Below, piece by piece: positions 1 through 7,598 of a DNA stretch of 40,283 bases. Both the position numbers and the translations under genes were made by a program. The first letter of the stretch is position 1, and every line of letters begins with the position of its first letter. Source of the DNA: a virus; IMG/VR virus record IMGVR_UViG_3300018876_000033, positions 1 through 40,283 of that record; one strand, written 5' to 3'. Below the pieces are notes generated by a model, which saw nothing but the letters and a program-made list of their open reading frames with translations, ran no database searches and was not told the DNA's origin.

Positions 1-2
1 CA

Positions 3-314
3 AATTACTCCGGTAGCAAAAACTCTTTATTGAATTTTAGAAACTACGGAGCTGTAACATTAACTACATTCCATTTAACCGTGAATACACCAAAAAGTAC
101 TTTTGCTTGTTATGGTACAGCTAATAATGTTGCTTACCACGATGGAGACCCTAATACTATAGCGGCTGTAGGCGACACAGTATATAGTGATTCAGCAGGT
201 ACAACAACGTATGCCGCGGGAACCTACGGTCAAACTTTCTATTCAGGAGGATATGTAGGATCTAGAATTGTAGTAGACTCTTCAGGTGTTGTAACTGCTT
301 ATTACTTGTGTTAA
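3..314 (+). CDS. C-terminal end of a tail-fibre-like protein (partial)
   Basis: The reading frame is open to the left window edge, so this is the end of a longer gene and the TTG at 30 is not its start. The visible 103 residues are rich in Gly, Ser, Thr and Tyr with alternating polar and hydrophobic residues, as in beta-structured receptor-binding proteins. Two Cys occur, one near the middle (FACYGTANN) and one as the last residue (AYYLC), which could pair. The motif GTYGQTFYSGG near the end resembles the small C-terminal domains found on tail fibres of Bacteroidota phages. It lies directly upstream of other virion-region genes on the same strand. The fibre role is inferred from composition and position; no catalytic motif is visible. 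Confidence 0.5.
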   Translation, partial: NYSGSKNSLLNFRNYGAVTLTTFHLTVNTPKSTFACYGTANNVAYHDGDPNTIAAVGDTVYSDSAGTTTYAAGTYGQTFYSGGYVGSRIVVDSSGVVTAYYLC

Positions 315-330
315 TTTTAAATAAAACAAT

Positions 331-870
331 ATGAAAATAATAGATACAGACTTGAAAGATTATTCAGGTAGCGAATTTAATGTTTATAAAGACTCAGAAG
401 GTATTACATTTATAAAGTTTTCTAATGGACAATGGATAGATAACAGAGACACGTATGCTTCTGTGTTTTTAGGTAAATGTGATTCTTGTACCGGGTTTTT
501 TAAAGATTCTTTTAAAGATTTTACCTATGATTCAGTATTAGTAGCAGGGTTAGGCTTTGGATTAATACCCCACGAATTATCTGAAGTTAATAAATGTAGT
601 AAAATTGATGTTTTAGAAATTAGTCAAGAAGTTATTGACTATAACATTTATTCAGGTCATTTAAACCCTATTATAAATATTATAAAAGGTGATATATTTA
701 CATACACTACAACAGAAAAATATGATTTAATTATTATAGATACAATCTGGGAAAAAGAAGAAATGACAGAAGAGCAATATCAACTACTTGTTTCTAAGTT
801 CTACAATACAAATTTAAACGAAGCAGGGGCGTTATATGTACCTGTGCTTCACAAATGGTTAATAAAATAA
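331..870 (+). CDS. SAM-dependent methyltransferase-like protein (spermidine synthase fold)
   Basis: This 179-residue protein has a Rossmann methyltransferase core. A glycine-rich SAM-binding loop, VLVAGLGFGLIP, lies at residues 69-80. An acidic end of strand 2 (IDVLEIS, E96), GDIF with D121, and the strand-4 motif YDLIIIDT at 131-138 follow. The order and spacing match the spermidine synthase-like branch. About 65 residues precede the core and little follows it, so the usual C-terminal substrate part is short. It starts 16 bases after the fibre-like gene and precedes small virion-region genes. The substrate cannot be read from the sequence; modification of a virion protein or a small molecule are both possible. 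The fold is fairly certain and the activity is inferred. Confidence 0.6.
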   Translation: MKIIDTDLKDYSGSEFNVYKDSEGITFIKFSNGQWIDNRDTYASVFLGKCDSCTGFFKDSFKDFTYDSVLVAGLGFGLIPHELSEVNKCSKIDVLEISQEVIDYNIYSGHLNPIINIIKGDIFTYTTTEKYDLIIIDTIWEKEEMTEEQYQLLVSKFYNTNLNEAGALYVPVLHKWLIK

Positions 871-889
871 ATAAATAAAAACAGAAATT

Positions 890-1255
890 ATGATTACTTA
901 CGATTGGAAAATCACGGCTTTAAAGAAAGCACCAACACTAGACGGACTGTCTAATGTGATTACACATATTAAATTTGATTACACAGGTACTGATGAAGAA
1001 TCCGGAGAGTCGCACACATTTAATGGAGCTTGTCCAGTTTCACCACCATCTGCTGAAAACTTTGCAAGTATTGAAACATTAACTGAAGCTATGGTTATCG
1101 AGTGGGCAAAAGCAAATCACCCTGTAGCTCATATGAATGAAGTTATTGAAAAAGGTATTAAATCTAAAATTACACCTACTAACGAAGACGTAACAGAATT
1201 AGATTGGTTAGCAACAGAAGAAACAGTAGAAACAAAAGAAGATGATAACATATAA
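890..1255 (+). CDS. Small phage protein, first of a tandem paralogous pair (DUF7936-like)
   Basis: This 121-residue protein begins MITYDWKI and shares its layout with the next gene: MITY(D/N)W at the start, P-T-x-x-G-x-S about residue 15, TGT near residue 33, an (E/G)WxK or WVK segment two thirds along, and I-x-x-x-I-TP near residue 95. The C-terminal 20 residues are very acidic. It resembles a family of short proteins found in the tail-gene region of marine and flavobacterial phages (DUF7936 type, from memory). Its end overlaps the next start by 14 bases, which suggests translational coupling. No enzymatic motif is seen; a minor virion or tail-associated role is only an inference from position. 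Confidence 0.55.
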   Translation: MITYDWKITALKKAPTLDGLSNVITHIKFDYTGTDEESGESHTFNGACPVSPPSAENFASIETLTEAMVIEWAKANHPVAHMNEVIEKGIKSKITPTNEDVTELDWLATEETVETKEDDNI

Positions 1256-1595
1256 TTGGAATTGCAAAACGGTTGACACATACCCAACACACGCAGGAGA
1301 GTCTGACGTAGTGTATAATGTGCACTGGAGAGTAACAGGAACATCTGACCAAGTAGACGCTAACGGAAGTCCTTATTCTGTTACTAATATAGGGACACAG
1401 TCTTTAAATACAGAGGACCTATCTAACTTTACAGCTTTTGATACTGTAGTACACAGCGATGTTGTAGGATGGGTTAAAGAAGCTCTGGGTGAGGAGCAGG
1501 TTGCTAGTATAGAAGAAAATATCGAGAATAACATTAACGCTTTGATTACACCTGTATCAGTTACATTAACCGTGGCGGATGACCCTGTAGAGTAA
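1242..1595 (+). CDS. Small phage protein, second of a tandem paralogous pair (DUF7936-like)
   Basis: This 117-residue protein is a diverged copy of the preceding gene: both open with MITY, then an acidic or amide residue, then W. Both carry a P-T-x-x-G-x-S motif, TGT, a conserved V-x-x-W segment (VVGWVKEAL here), and end in a helix followed by ITP. Identity is low outside these positions, so the duplication is old. It starts inside the last codons of its neighbour. After its stop an A-rich stretch leads into a promoter-like box at 1609-1616, so it probably ends a transcription unit. The function is unknown; a structural role is suggested only by the surrounding virion genes. Confidence 0.55.
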   Translation: MITYNWNCKTVDTYPTHAGESDVVYNVHWRVTGTSDQVDANGSPYSVTNIGTQSLNTEDLSNFTAFDTVVHSDVVGWVKEALGEEQVASIEENIENNINALITPVSVTLTVADDPVE

Positions 1596-1608
1596 AAAAA
1601 ATAATTTG

Positions 1609-1616
1609 TATATTTG
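1609..1616 (+). promoter_or_regulatory. Bacteroidota-type promoter -7 box
   Basis: TATATTTG matches the Bacteroidota -7 consensus TAnnTTTG and is followed by CTATATAAAA, with the ATG of the coiled-coil gene at 1638. A clear TTTG -33 box is not visible at the expected spacing, so only the -7 part is supported. It would drive the terminase-portal-capsid unit. Confidence 0.5.
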
Positions 1617-1637
1617 CTATATAAAAATTTAATTAAA

Positions 1638-1871
1638 ATGAGTAAAATAAAAGAAGAGCAACTAAAGAAGTTGCAAGAATTAGTTGGTAAATCAAACAAC
1701 CTTCAAGCTCAGATTGGAGGACTAGAGGTTCAAAAGGCTGCAATAGTAGGTGAGATTTTTAAGAACCAATCAGAGCTGCAAGAGTTTCAGAAGGAACTAG
1801 AAGAGGAGTACGGACCTATTTCTGTAAATTTAACTGACGGAGAAATCTCAGAGGTAGAAGAAAAGGTATAG
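1638..1871 (+). CDS. Small coiled-coil protein
   Basis: This 77-residue protein is almost entirely helical: residues 4-60 show heptad-like spacing of Leu and Ile (EEQLKKLQELV, LQAQIGGLEVQ, SELQEFQKELEEE), followed by a short acidic tail ending EVEEKV. The ATG at 1638 was chosen over an in-frame TTG at 1614 because the TTG lies inside the promoter box and the ATG falls at the expected leader distance. Similar short coiled-coil proteins sit upstream of terminase genes in other phages of Bacteroidota. It could be an assembly factor or a small virion component; nothing in it identifies a partner. Confidence 0.6.
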   Translation: MSKIKEEQLKKLQELVGKSNNLQAQIGGLEVQKAAIVGEIFKNQSELQEFQKELEEEYGPISVNLTDGEISEVEEKV

Positions 1872-1874
1872 GTT

Positions 1875-2099
1875 TTGCATATAAGAAAAATTTCCATAGG
1901 ATCAGACTATAAGTCTAGCTCCATGCACTATATACACGGACAAGATGTTCTTAACGGTGAATACAAGATTCACTTAATTCAATATGTTCAAGAGTCAGAT
2001 TCTTTTTGTATATGGATAGAGCGTAGGGGCGAGGTTATCCTATGGAAACAATTCAACAAGAATATGCCTATATCAATAGAGTATAACATAAACTTCTAA
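1875..2099 (+). CDS. Conserved small phage protein, TTG start
   Basis: This 74-residue protein starts at a TTG three bases after the previous stop; the only later Met is at residue 17. The earlier start is preferred because the segment HIRKISIGSDYKSS before that Met has the look of a conserved N-terminus and the frame opens immediately after an in-frame TAG. The protein has a run of predicted beta strands (YKIHLIQYV, SFCIWIERRGEVILWK) and no known catalytic motif. Its stop overlaps the ATG of the GroES-like gene by one base (TAATG), so the two are probably coupled. The function is unknown. Confidence 0.55.
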   Translation: MHIRKISIGSDYKSSSMHYIHGQDVLNGEYKIHLIQYVQESDSFCIWIERRGEVILWKQFNKNMPISIEYNINF

Positions 2100-2668
2100 T
2101 GAAATCTCCTACAAACTTTATTGTGCGTCCACTGAACGGTCGCAGGTACGATAATATAAAAAAGATTGGTGATATAGACCTGATAACGAGTACCTCTCAA
2201 GAAGATCACAAGGTATCAAACAGATACGCTGAGGTTGTTTCTACTCCTGTAAATTATTCTGGAGATATACAGCCTGGCGACACTCTTATTGTTCATCATA
2301 ACGTGTTTAAGTACTACTATGACATGAAGGGAAGACAGAAGAGTGGTAAGAGTTTTTTAATGGGTGATCTATTCCTTGTTGATGACTATCAGTACTATAT
2401 GTATAAGCACGATGGTGTGTGGAAGTCTAAGGAAGAGTTTTGCTTTATAAAGCCAATACCTAAGGAGGAATTTTATGTTCATAGCCCTGGAACAAATCAA
2501 CCCTTGATTGGTGAGGTTAAGTACACGAACAATACGTTAACATCTTACGGTGTTAATGTTGGTGACAGGGTTTCATTTAAACCCGAATCAGAGTATGAGT
2601 TTGATATTGACGGAGAGAAGTTGTATAGAGTAAGAACAGACTGGATAACATGGATGCAACAGAAATAA
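2099..2668 (+). CDS. GroES (Cpn10)-like protein, possible capsid-folding co-chaperonin
   Basis: This 189-residue protein has features of the Cpn10 beta-barrel. RYAEVVSTP at 42-50 leads to QPGDTLIVHHNVF (58-70), and IGEVKY (137-142) is followed by VNVGDRVSFK (152-161), then IDGEKLYRVRTDWI (170-183). The last block matches the GroES pattern V-G-D-x-V-x-F, G-x-x-Y-x-V-x-x-x-x-I. It is about twice the length of bacterial GroES, like T4 gp31-type phage co-chaperonins with inserts. The segment between residues 70 and 120 (YYYDMKGRQKSGKSFLMGD) could hold a mobile loop. It sits just upstream of terminase, portal and capsid genes, which fits a role with host GroEL in capsid protein folding. The fold call is moderate and the role is inferred. 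Confidence 0.5.
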   Translation: MKSPTNFIVRPLNGRRYDNIKKIGDIDLITSTSQEDHKVSNRYAEVVSTPVNYSGDIQPGDTLIVHHNVFKYYYDMKGRQKSGKSFLMGDLFLVDDYQYYMYKHDGVWKSKEEFCFIKPIPKEEFYVHSPGTNQPLIGEVKYTNNTLTSYGVNVGDRVSFKPESEYEFDIDGEKLYRVRTDWITWMQQK

Positions 2669-2931
2669 AGAAGGATATAATAAGGGCAGCTGAGGTTGCT
2701 GTTAGGGAACTTATAAAGGTTGCTAAGGAGGGTATTATTAAGAATGATTATGACGACCTATCTCCAGACATAGCTGCTGACAGGCTAAAGAATGCTGCTG
2801 CATCAAAGAAGCTTGCTATATTCGATGCTTTTGAGATTCTAAACAGAATAGAATCTGAGAGGTCTATGCTAGAAAGCAGTGTTGAGAACTCTAAAGATAT
2901 GAACAGTTTTGCTGAAAGAAGAGCTAAATAA
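2650..2931 (+). CDS. Possible small terminase subunit
   Basis: This 93-residue protein is alpha-helical with a basic N-terminal half (KKDIIRAAEVAVRELIKVAK) and a central segment AADRLKNAAASKKLAIFDAF that looks like an oligomerising helix. It overlaps the upstream gene by 19 bases and the large terminase by 23 bases. Small terminase subunits are usually encoded immediately before the large subunit and are short and helical, so position and size fit. No helix-turn-helix is clear. The assignment is inference from context; it may equally be another packaging or scaffold accessory protein. Confidence 0.4.
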   Translation: MDATEIKKDIIRAAEVAVRELIKVAKEGIIKNDYDDLSPDIAADRLKNAAASKKLAIFDAFEILNRIESERSMLESSVENSKDMNSFAERRAK

Positions 2932-5131
2932 TGTTATACCTAGTGGTGTAATAAAAAAAAAGAATAAGGCAAGATCATTCTCCTATGGTTATGACGAAAA
3001 GTATGACGTTGTAGTTATATCTAAGGATGGTACGATAGGTGATATTTGGAATATTAATGGTGTTAACATAGCACTTCCATCTAAGCCTAACAGTGTACAC
3101 AAAAGGAGTAGCAAGAATTCAGATCAGTATTGGGAGCCATTCGAGTATCCTAAAACACTACAAAAAATAAAATCAATATTTCAATGGAATCAGTCTCCTA
3201 AAGAATTTAAGAGCAACTGGGTTGATTATATTGAGGAGGAGTTCGATAGAAGAGATCACGGGTTTTGGTTCTATAATAACGGAGTTCCTACATACATTAC
3301 TGGTACACATTATATGTATCTGCAGTGGACAAAGATAGATGTAGGTCATCCAGACTTTCGTGAGGCAAACAGAATATTCTTTATATTCTGGGAGGCTTGT
3401 AAGGCTGACCCTAGATGCTTTGGTATGATATACCTAAAAATAAGGCGTTCAGGTTTTTCTTTTATGTCCTCTGCTGAAACAGTTAATACAGCAACACTTG
3501 CAAAAAATTCTAGGGTTGGAATACTTTCTAAAACAGGTTCTGATGCAAAGAAGATGTTTACAGATAAGGTTGTACCTATATCTAGCAATTACCCTTTCTT
3601 CTTTAAGCCTATACAGGATGGTATGGATAAACCTAAGACTGAGTTAGCTTATCGTGTTCCTGCTTCTAAGATTACTAAGAAGAACATGTATGACGATGCA
3701 GATGATATGGCTGGTCTTGACACAACAATAGACTGGAAGAATACTGATGACAACTCATACGATGGTGAGAAGCTACAGTTACTTGTTCATGACGAATCAG
3801 GAAAATGGATCAAGCCTAATAATATACTAAATAACTGGCGTGTAACAAAGACTTGTTTGCGATTAGGTAGTAGGATTATAGGTAAGTGTTTGATGGGATC
3901 AACGTCAAATGCTTTAGATAAGGGTGGTGAAAATTTTAAGAAACTTTACTACGACTCAGATCCGAGAACAAGAAACGCAAATGGTCAAACTAAAAGCGGA
4001 CTATATTCACTTTTCGTACCTATGGAGTACAACCTAGAAGGTTTTATAGATAGGTACGGTAACCCTGTGTTAGATAATCCTTCAAAACCAATAGAAGGAG
4101 TGAACGGTGATTACATAAAGAGAGGAGCTATAGACTACTGGGATAATGAGGTTGCTAGTTTAAAGAATGACCCAGACGCACTTAACGAGTTCTATAGACA
4201 GTTCCCTAGGACAGAGTCACATGCGTTTAGGGATGAAAGTAAGTCATCTATATTTAACTTAACGAAGATATACCAGCAGATGGACTATAACGATAACCTT
4301 ATAAGAGACAGGGTCTTAGTTAAGGGTTCGTTCCACTGGAAGGATGGTAAGAAGGACACAGAGGTTGTTTGGGTTCCTGACGATAGGGGTAGATTCCTAG
4401 TGTCTTGGATACCAAACCAAAAGCTTCAGAATAACATAATAACTAGCAATGGTATGAAATTCCCTGGTAACGAGCATATTGGAGCGTTTGGTTGTGACTC
4501 TTACGATATATCAGGAACGGTAGGTGGAGGAGGATCTAACGGTGCTCTACATGGACTTACTAAGTTTCATATGGACGATGCTCCTGTGAATCAATTCTTT
4601 TTAGAGTATGTAGCAAGACCTCAGACCGCTGAAATATTCTTTGAGGATGTTTTGATGGCTTGTGTGTTTTATGGTATGCCTATACTTGCTGAGAATAACA
4701 AACCAAGGCTACTGTATCATTTTAAGAACAGGGGTTATAGGAAGTATTCAATGAATAGACCTGACAAACCATTAAGGAACCTTTCTAAGACAGAGAAAGA
4801 GTTGGGAGGTATGCCAAACACGTCTGAGGCTGTTAAGCAGGCACACGCATCTGCTATTGAAACATATATAGAGAAGTATGTTGGACTAGACACAGAGGGT
4901 AACTATAGGTCTAGTGATGAGATGGGTTCTATGTACTTTAGTAGGACACTTCAAGACTGGGCAAGGTTTGATATAAACAATAGAACAAAGTTTGATGCCT
5001 CTATTAGTTCAGGTTTAGCTATTATGGCTACGCAAAAACATACATATCAAGACATTAAAAAAGATTCAAAAATAAGCATTAACTTTGCAAGATATAATAA
5101 TAAAGGAAGATTTAGCGAAATAATTAGATGA
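2909..5131 (+). CDS. terL: Terminase large subunit (DNA packaging ATPase/nuclease)
   Basis: The 740-residue protein pumps phage DNA into the prohead and cuts it. The N-terminal ATPase shows a degenerate Walker A (IRRSGFSFMSS, 178-188), Walker B LLVHDE with D295 and E296, and a coupling motif GSTSN (330-334). The C-terminal nuclease shows GCDSYDISG with D530 and D533, and acidic residues around 579-595. The usual Gly-Lys-Ser/Thr loop is replaced by Arg-Ser-Gly-x-Ser, as in terminases of crAss-like phages. The start is a TTG at 2909, because an in-frame TGA lies at 2900-2902 and no ATG follows nearby. A run of nine A at 2953-2961 lies close to the start. It overlaps the portal gene by four bases (ATGA). 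Confidence 0.92.
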   Translation: MLKEELNNVIPSGVIKKKNKARSFSYGYDEKYDVVVISKDGTIGDIWNINGVNIALPSKPNSVHKRSSKNSDQYWEPFEYPKTLQKIKSIFQWNQSPKEFKSNWVDYIEEEFDRRDHGFWFYNNGVPTYITGTHYMYLQWTKIDVGHPDFREANRIFFIFWEACKADPRCFGMIYLKIRRSGFSFMSSAETVNTATLAKNSRVGILSKTGSDAKKMFTDKVVPISSNYPFFFKPIQDGMDKPKTELAYRVPASKITKKNMYDDADDMAGLDTTIDWKNTDDNSYDGEKLQLLVHDESGKWIKPNNILNNWRVTKTCLRLGSRIIGKCLMGSTSNALDKGGENFKKLYYDSDPRTRNANGQTKSGLYSLFVPMEYNLEGFIDRYGNPVLDNPSKPIEGVNGDYIKRGAIDYWDNEVASLKNDPDALNEFYRQFPRTESHAFRDESKSSIFNLTKIYQQMDYNDNLIRDRVLVKGSFHWKDGKKDTEVVWVPDDRGRFLVSWIPNQKLQNNIITSNGMKFPGNEHIGAFGCDSYDISGTVGGGGSNGALHGLTKFHMDDAPVNQFFLEYVARPQTAEIFFEDVLMACVFYGMPILAENNKPRLLYHFKNRGYRKYSMNRPDKPLRNLSKTEKELGGMPNTSEAVKQAHASAIETYIEKYVGLDTEGNYRSSDEMGSMYFSRTLQDWARFDINNRTKFDASISSGLAIMATQKHTYQDIKKDSKISINFARYNNKGRFSEIIR

Positions 5132-7548
5132 AAGAAGTAAAAATATCTATCAACCCGTCTACTTTCCCAAGTCAATACGTACCTGACTCTACGAAAAATA
5201 CAAAGGAATTTGGATTAAGAATAGGTCAAGCTATTCAGTATGAATGGTTTAAACGTGACAATGGTGGGTCTAAGTTTTATAATCAATGGGATGCTTTCCA
5301 TAAGTTAAGGTTATACGCTAGAGCTGAGCAGTCTGTTGCGAAATATAAAAACGAGATTGCTGTAGATGGAGATCTGTCATACATGAACTTAGATTGGACG
5401 CCAGTTCCTATCATACCTAAGTTTGTTGATATAGTAGTTAACGGTATGTCAGACAGGATGTTTGAGGTAAAGGCTTACGCTCAGGATGCTATGTCTGCCG
5501 AAAAAAGAAACTCATATCAAGATAACCTAGAGGCTGATATGGTCTCTAAGGATTTGTTGACTAAAATAAAGAATGACTTTGGAGTGGATGCGTTTAGTAC
5601 AGCTCCAGAAGAGATACCTGAGAATGATGAAGAACTTCAACTGCATATGCAGCTTAACTACAAGTCTTCAATAGAGCTAGCCGAGGAGGCTGCTATCAAT
5701 ACAGTTTTAGCTGAAAATAAGTACGAGGACACTAGGAAGAGAATTCTTTATGACTTAACTACACTAGGTATAGGTGTAGCAAAGCACGAGTTCCAACCAG
5801 GTGCTGGTATTGTTGCGAAGTATGTAGATCCAGCTAATGTTGTTTACAGTTACACAGAGGATCCAAACTTTTCTGATTGTTTTTATTGGGGAGAGGTAAA
5901 GAGTGTACCAATTACAGAGGTTGTAAAGATAGACCCAAGTATAACAAACGAAGAGTTAAAGACAATAGGTAAGTACAGTCAAGACTGGCATAGTTACTTT
6001 CATTCTACTCAGTACTACGATAACTCATTATTTAACAACGATAGTGTAACACTACTATACTTCAACTATAAGACCACAAAGAATATGGTCTATAAGAAGA
6101 AGGGTGAAAAGGTTATAGAGAAGGATGACGAGTTCAATCCACCACAAGAAATGATGGAGGAGAGAGGATTTGAAAAGATTGAGAAGAAGATAGAGGTTTG
6201 GTACGAGGGAGTGATGGTTATGGGTACTAATATAGTGCTAGACTGGAAGCTTGCTAAGAATATGGTAAGACCTAAGTCTTCATCTCAGAATGCTTTACCA
6301 AACTACGTTGCTTGTGCTCCAAGAATGTATAAGGGTAACATAGAGTCACTGTTAAGACGTATGATTCCTTTCGCTGACCTTATTCAAATGACTCACTTAA
6401 AGCTACAACAGGTAATACAAAAAGTTGTACCAGATGGTGTATTTATTGATGCTGACGGATTAAACGAGGTTGACCTTGGTAACGGAGCTACATACTCTCC
6501 TGAGGATGCATTAAAGCTTTACTTCCAAACAGGTTCTGTTGTAGGTAGAAGCTACACACAGGATGGTGAGTTCAATAACGCTCGTGTTCCAATACAAGAG
6601 CTATCTAAGAATTCAGGACAGGCTAAGATAGCAAGTCTTATTGGTAGCTACAATCACTACCTACAGATGTTACGTGACGTTACAGGGCTTAATGAAGCGA
6701 GAGATGGTTCAATGCCTGATCCAAACTCATTAGTAGGTTTACAAAAGTTAGCGGCACTAAACAGCAACACAGCAACAAGACACATAATAGATGGGTCTTT
6801 AGATATAAGCAGAGACTTAGCTGTAGCATTATCCTGTAGAGTATCAGATGCATTAGAGTATTATCCATACAAGGAAGAGTTCATAATGCAGATAGGAAAG
6901 TATAACGTAAACCTTTTAAACGATATAAAGGGATTACATATATATGACTTTGGTATATTTATAGAGATGGCTCCTGATGAAGAAGAGAAACAACAGCTAG
7001 AACAGAATATACAGATTGCTTTATCTAGAGATGCTATTGATCTTGATGACGCTATAGATATTAGAGAGGTTAAGAACGTTAAGTTAGCTAATCAGTTACT
7101 TAAGGTAAAAAGAAAAAGAAAAGAGAAGGATAGGAGAGAATACGAGATGCAAAAGGTTCAGCAGCAACAGGAGGCTAATATGCAGTCACAACAGATGGCT
7201 GCTCAAATATCAGCTCAAAAAATGCAGATGGAGACTCAGTCTAAGATGCAGGTAGCACAGGCTGAAGCAGGGTTTGCTTTAGAGAAGTTAAGGGGTGAAG
7301 CTGAATTAAAAACTCAGTTAATGAATATTGAGTTCCAAATGAATATGCAGCTTAGAGGCGCTGAAGCAAATATAATTAAATACAGAGAGGACATGAAGGA
7401 GAAGGCTAAGGACGATAGGATTAGTAAACAGAATACTCAGCAGTCTAAATTAATAGAGCAGCGTAAGAAGGATTTACCTCCTATAAACTTTGAATCAAAC
7501 GAGGATACACTAGATGGGTTTGACCTTTCTGAGTTTGAACCTCGTTAA
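5128..7548 (+). CDS. Portal protein
   Basis: The 806-residue protein should form the dodecameric ring through which DNA enters and leaves the head. Recognisable segments are DWTPVPIIPKFVDIVVNGM near residue 90, which resembles the portal of crAss-like and P22-like podophages, and VTGLNEARDGSMPDP near residue 525, a typical portal crown-wing region. The last 150 residues form a long helix rich in Gln and Met (MQKVQQQQEANMQSQQMAAQ), expected for the portal barrel inside the head, ending in an acidic tail. The start overlaps the terminase stop. Length and position between terminase and scaffold fit the family. Confidence 0.88.
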   Translation: MKEVKISINPSTFPSQYVPDSTKNTKEFGLRIGQAIQYEWFKRDNGGSKFYNQWDAFHKLRLYARAEQSVAKYKNEIAVDGDLSYMNLDWTPVPIIPKFVDIVVNGMSDRMFEVKAYAQDAMSAEKRNSYQDNLEADMVSKDLLTKIKNDFGVDAFSTAPEEIPENDEELQLHMQLNYKSSIELAEEAAINTVLAENKYEDTRKRILYDLTTLGIGVAKHEFQPGAGIVAKYVDPANVVYSYTEDPNFSDCFYWGEVKSVPITEVVKIDPSITNEELKTIGKYSQDWHSYFHSTQYYDNSLFNNDSVTLLYFNYKTTKNMVYKKKGEKVIEKDDEFNPPQEMMEERGFEKIEKKIEVWYEGVMVMGTNIVLDWKLAKNMVRPKSSSQNALPNYVACAPRMYKGNIESLLRRMIPFADLIQMTHLKLQQVIQKVVPDGVFIDADGLNEVDLGNGATYSPEDALKLYFQTGSVVGRSYTQDGEFNNARVPIQELSKNSGQAKIASLIGSYNHYLQMLRDVTGLNEARDGSMPDPNSLVGLQKLAALNSNTATRHIIDGSLDISRDLAVALSCRVSDALEYYPYKEEFIMQIGKYNVNLLNDIKGLHIYDFGIFIEMAPDEEEKQQLEQNIQIALSRDAIDLDDAIDIREVKNVKLANQLLKVKRKRKEKDRREYEMQKVQQQQEANMQSQQMAAQISAQKMQMETQSKMQVAQAEAGFALEKLRGEAELKTQLMNIEFQMNMQLRGAEANIIKYREDMKEKAKDDRISKQNTQQSKLIEQRKKDLPPINFESNEDTLDGFDLSEFEPR

Positions 7549-7567
7549 ATAAATAAATAATATTAAT

Positions 7568-7581
7568 GCGTATTTTTACGC
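7568..7581 (+). other. Short hairpin between portal and scaffold genes
   Basis: GCGTA and TACGC pair perfectly around a TTTT loop in the 50-base gap before the scaffold gene. No T-run follows, so it is unlikely to terminate transcription; it may be a processing or stability element, or chance. Confidence 0.3.
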
Positions 7582-7598
7582 TGTAAATCAAATTAAAT

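Noticed and set aside
30-314. TTG at 30 as the start of a 94-residue gene
   Set aside because: The frame is open from the left window edge, so the gene begins outside the window.
1614-1637. TTG at 1614 as the start of the coiled-coil gene
   Set aside because: It lies inside the promoter -7 box; the ATG at 1638 is at a sensible leader distance.
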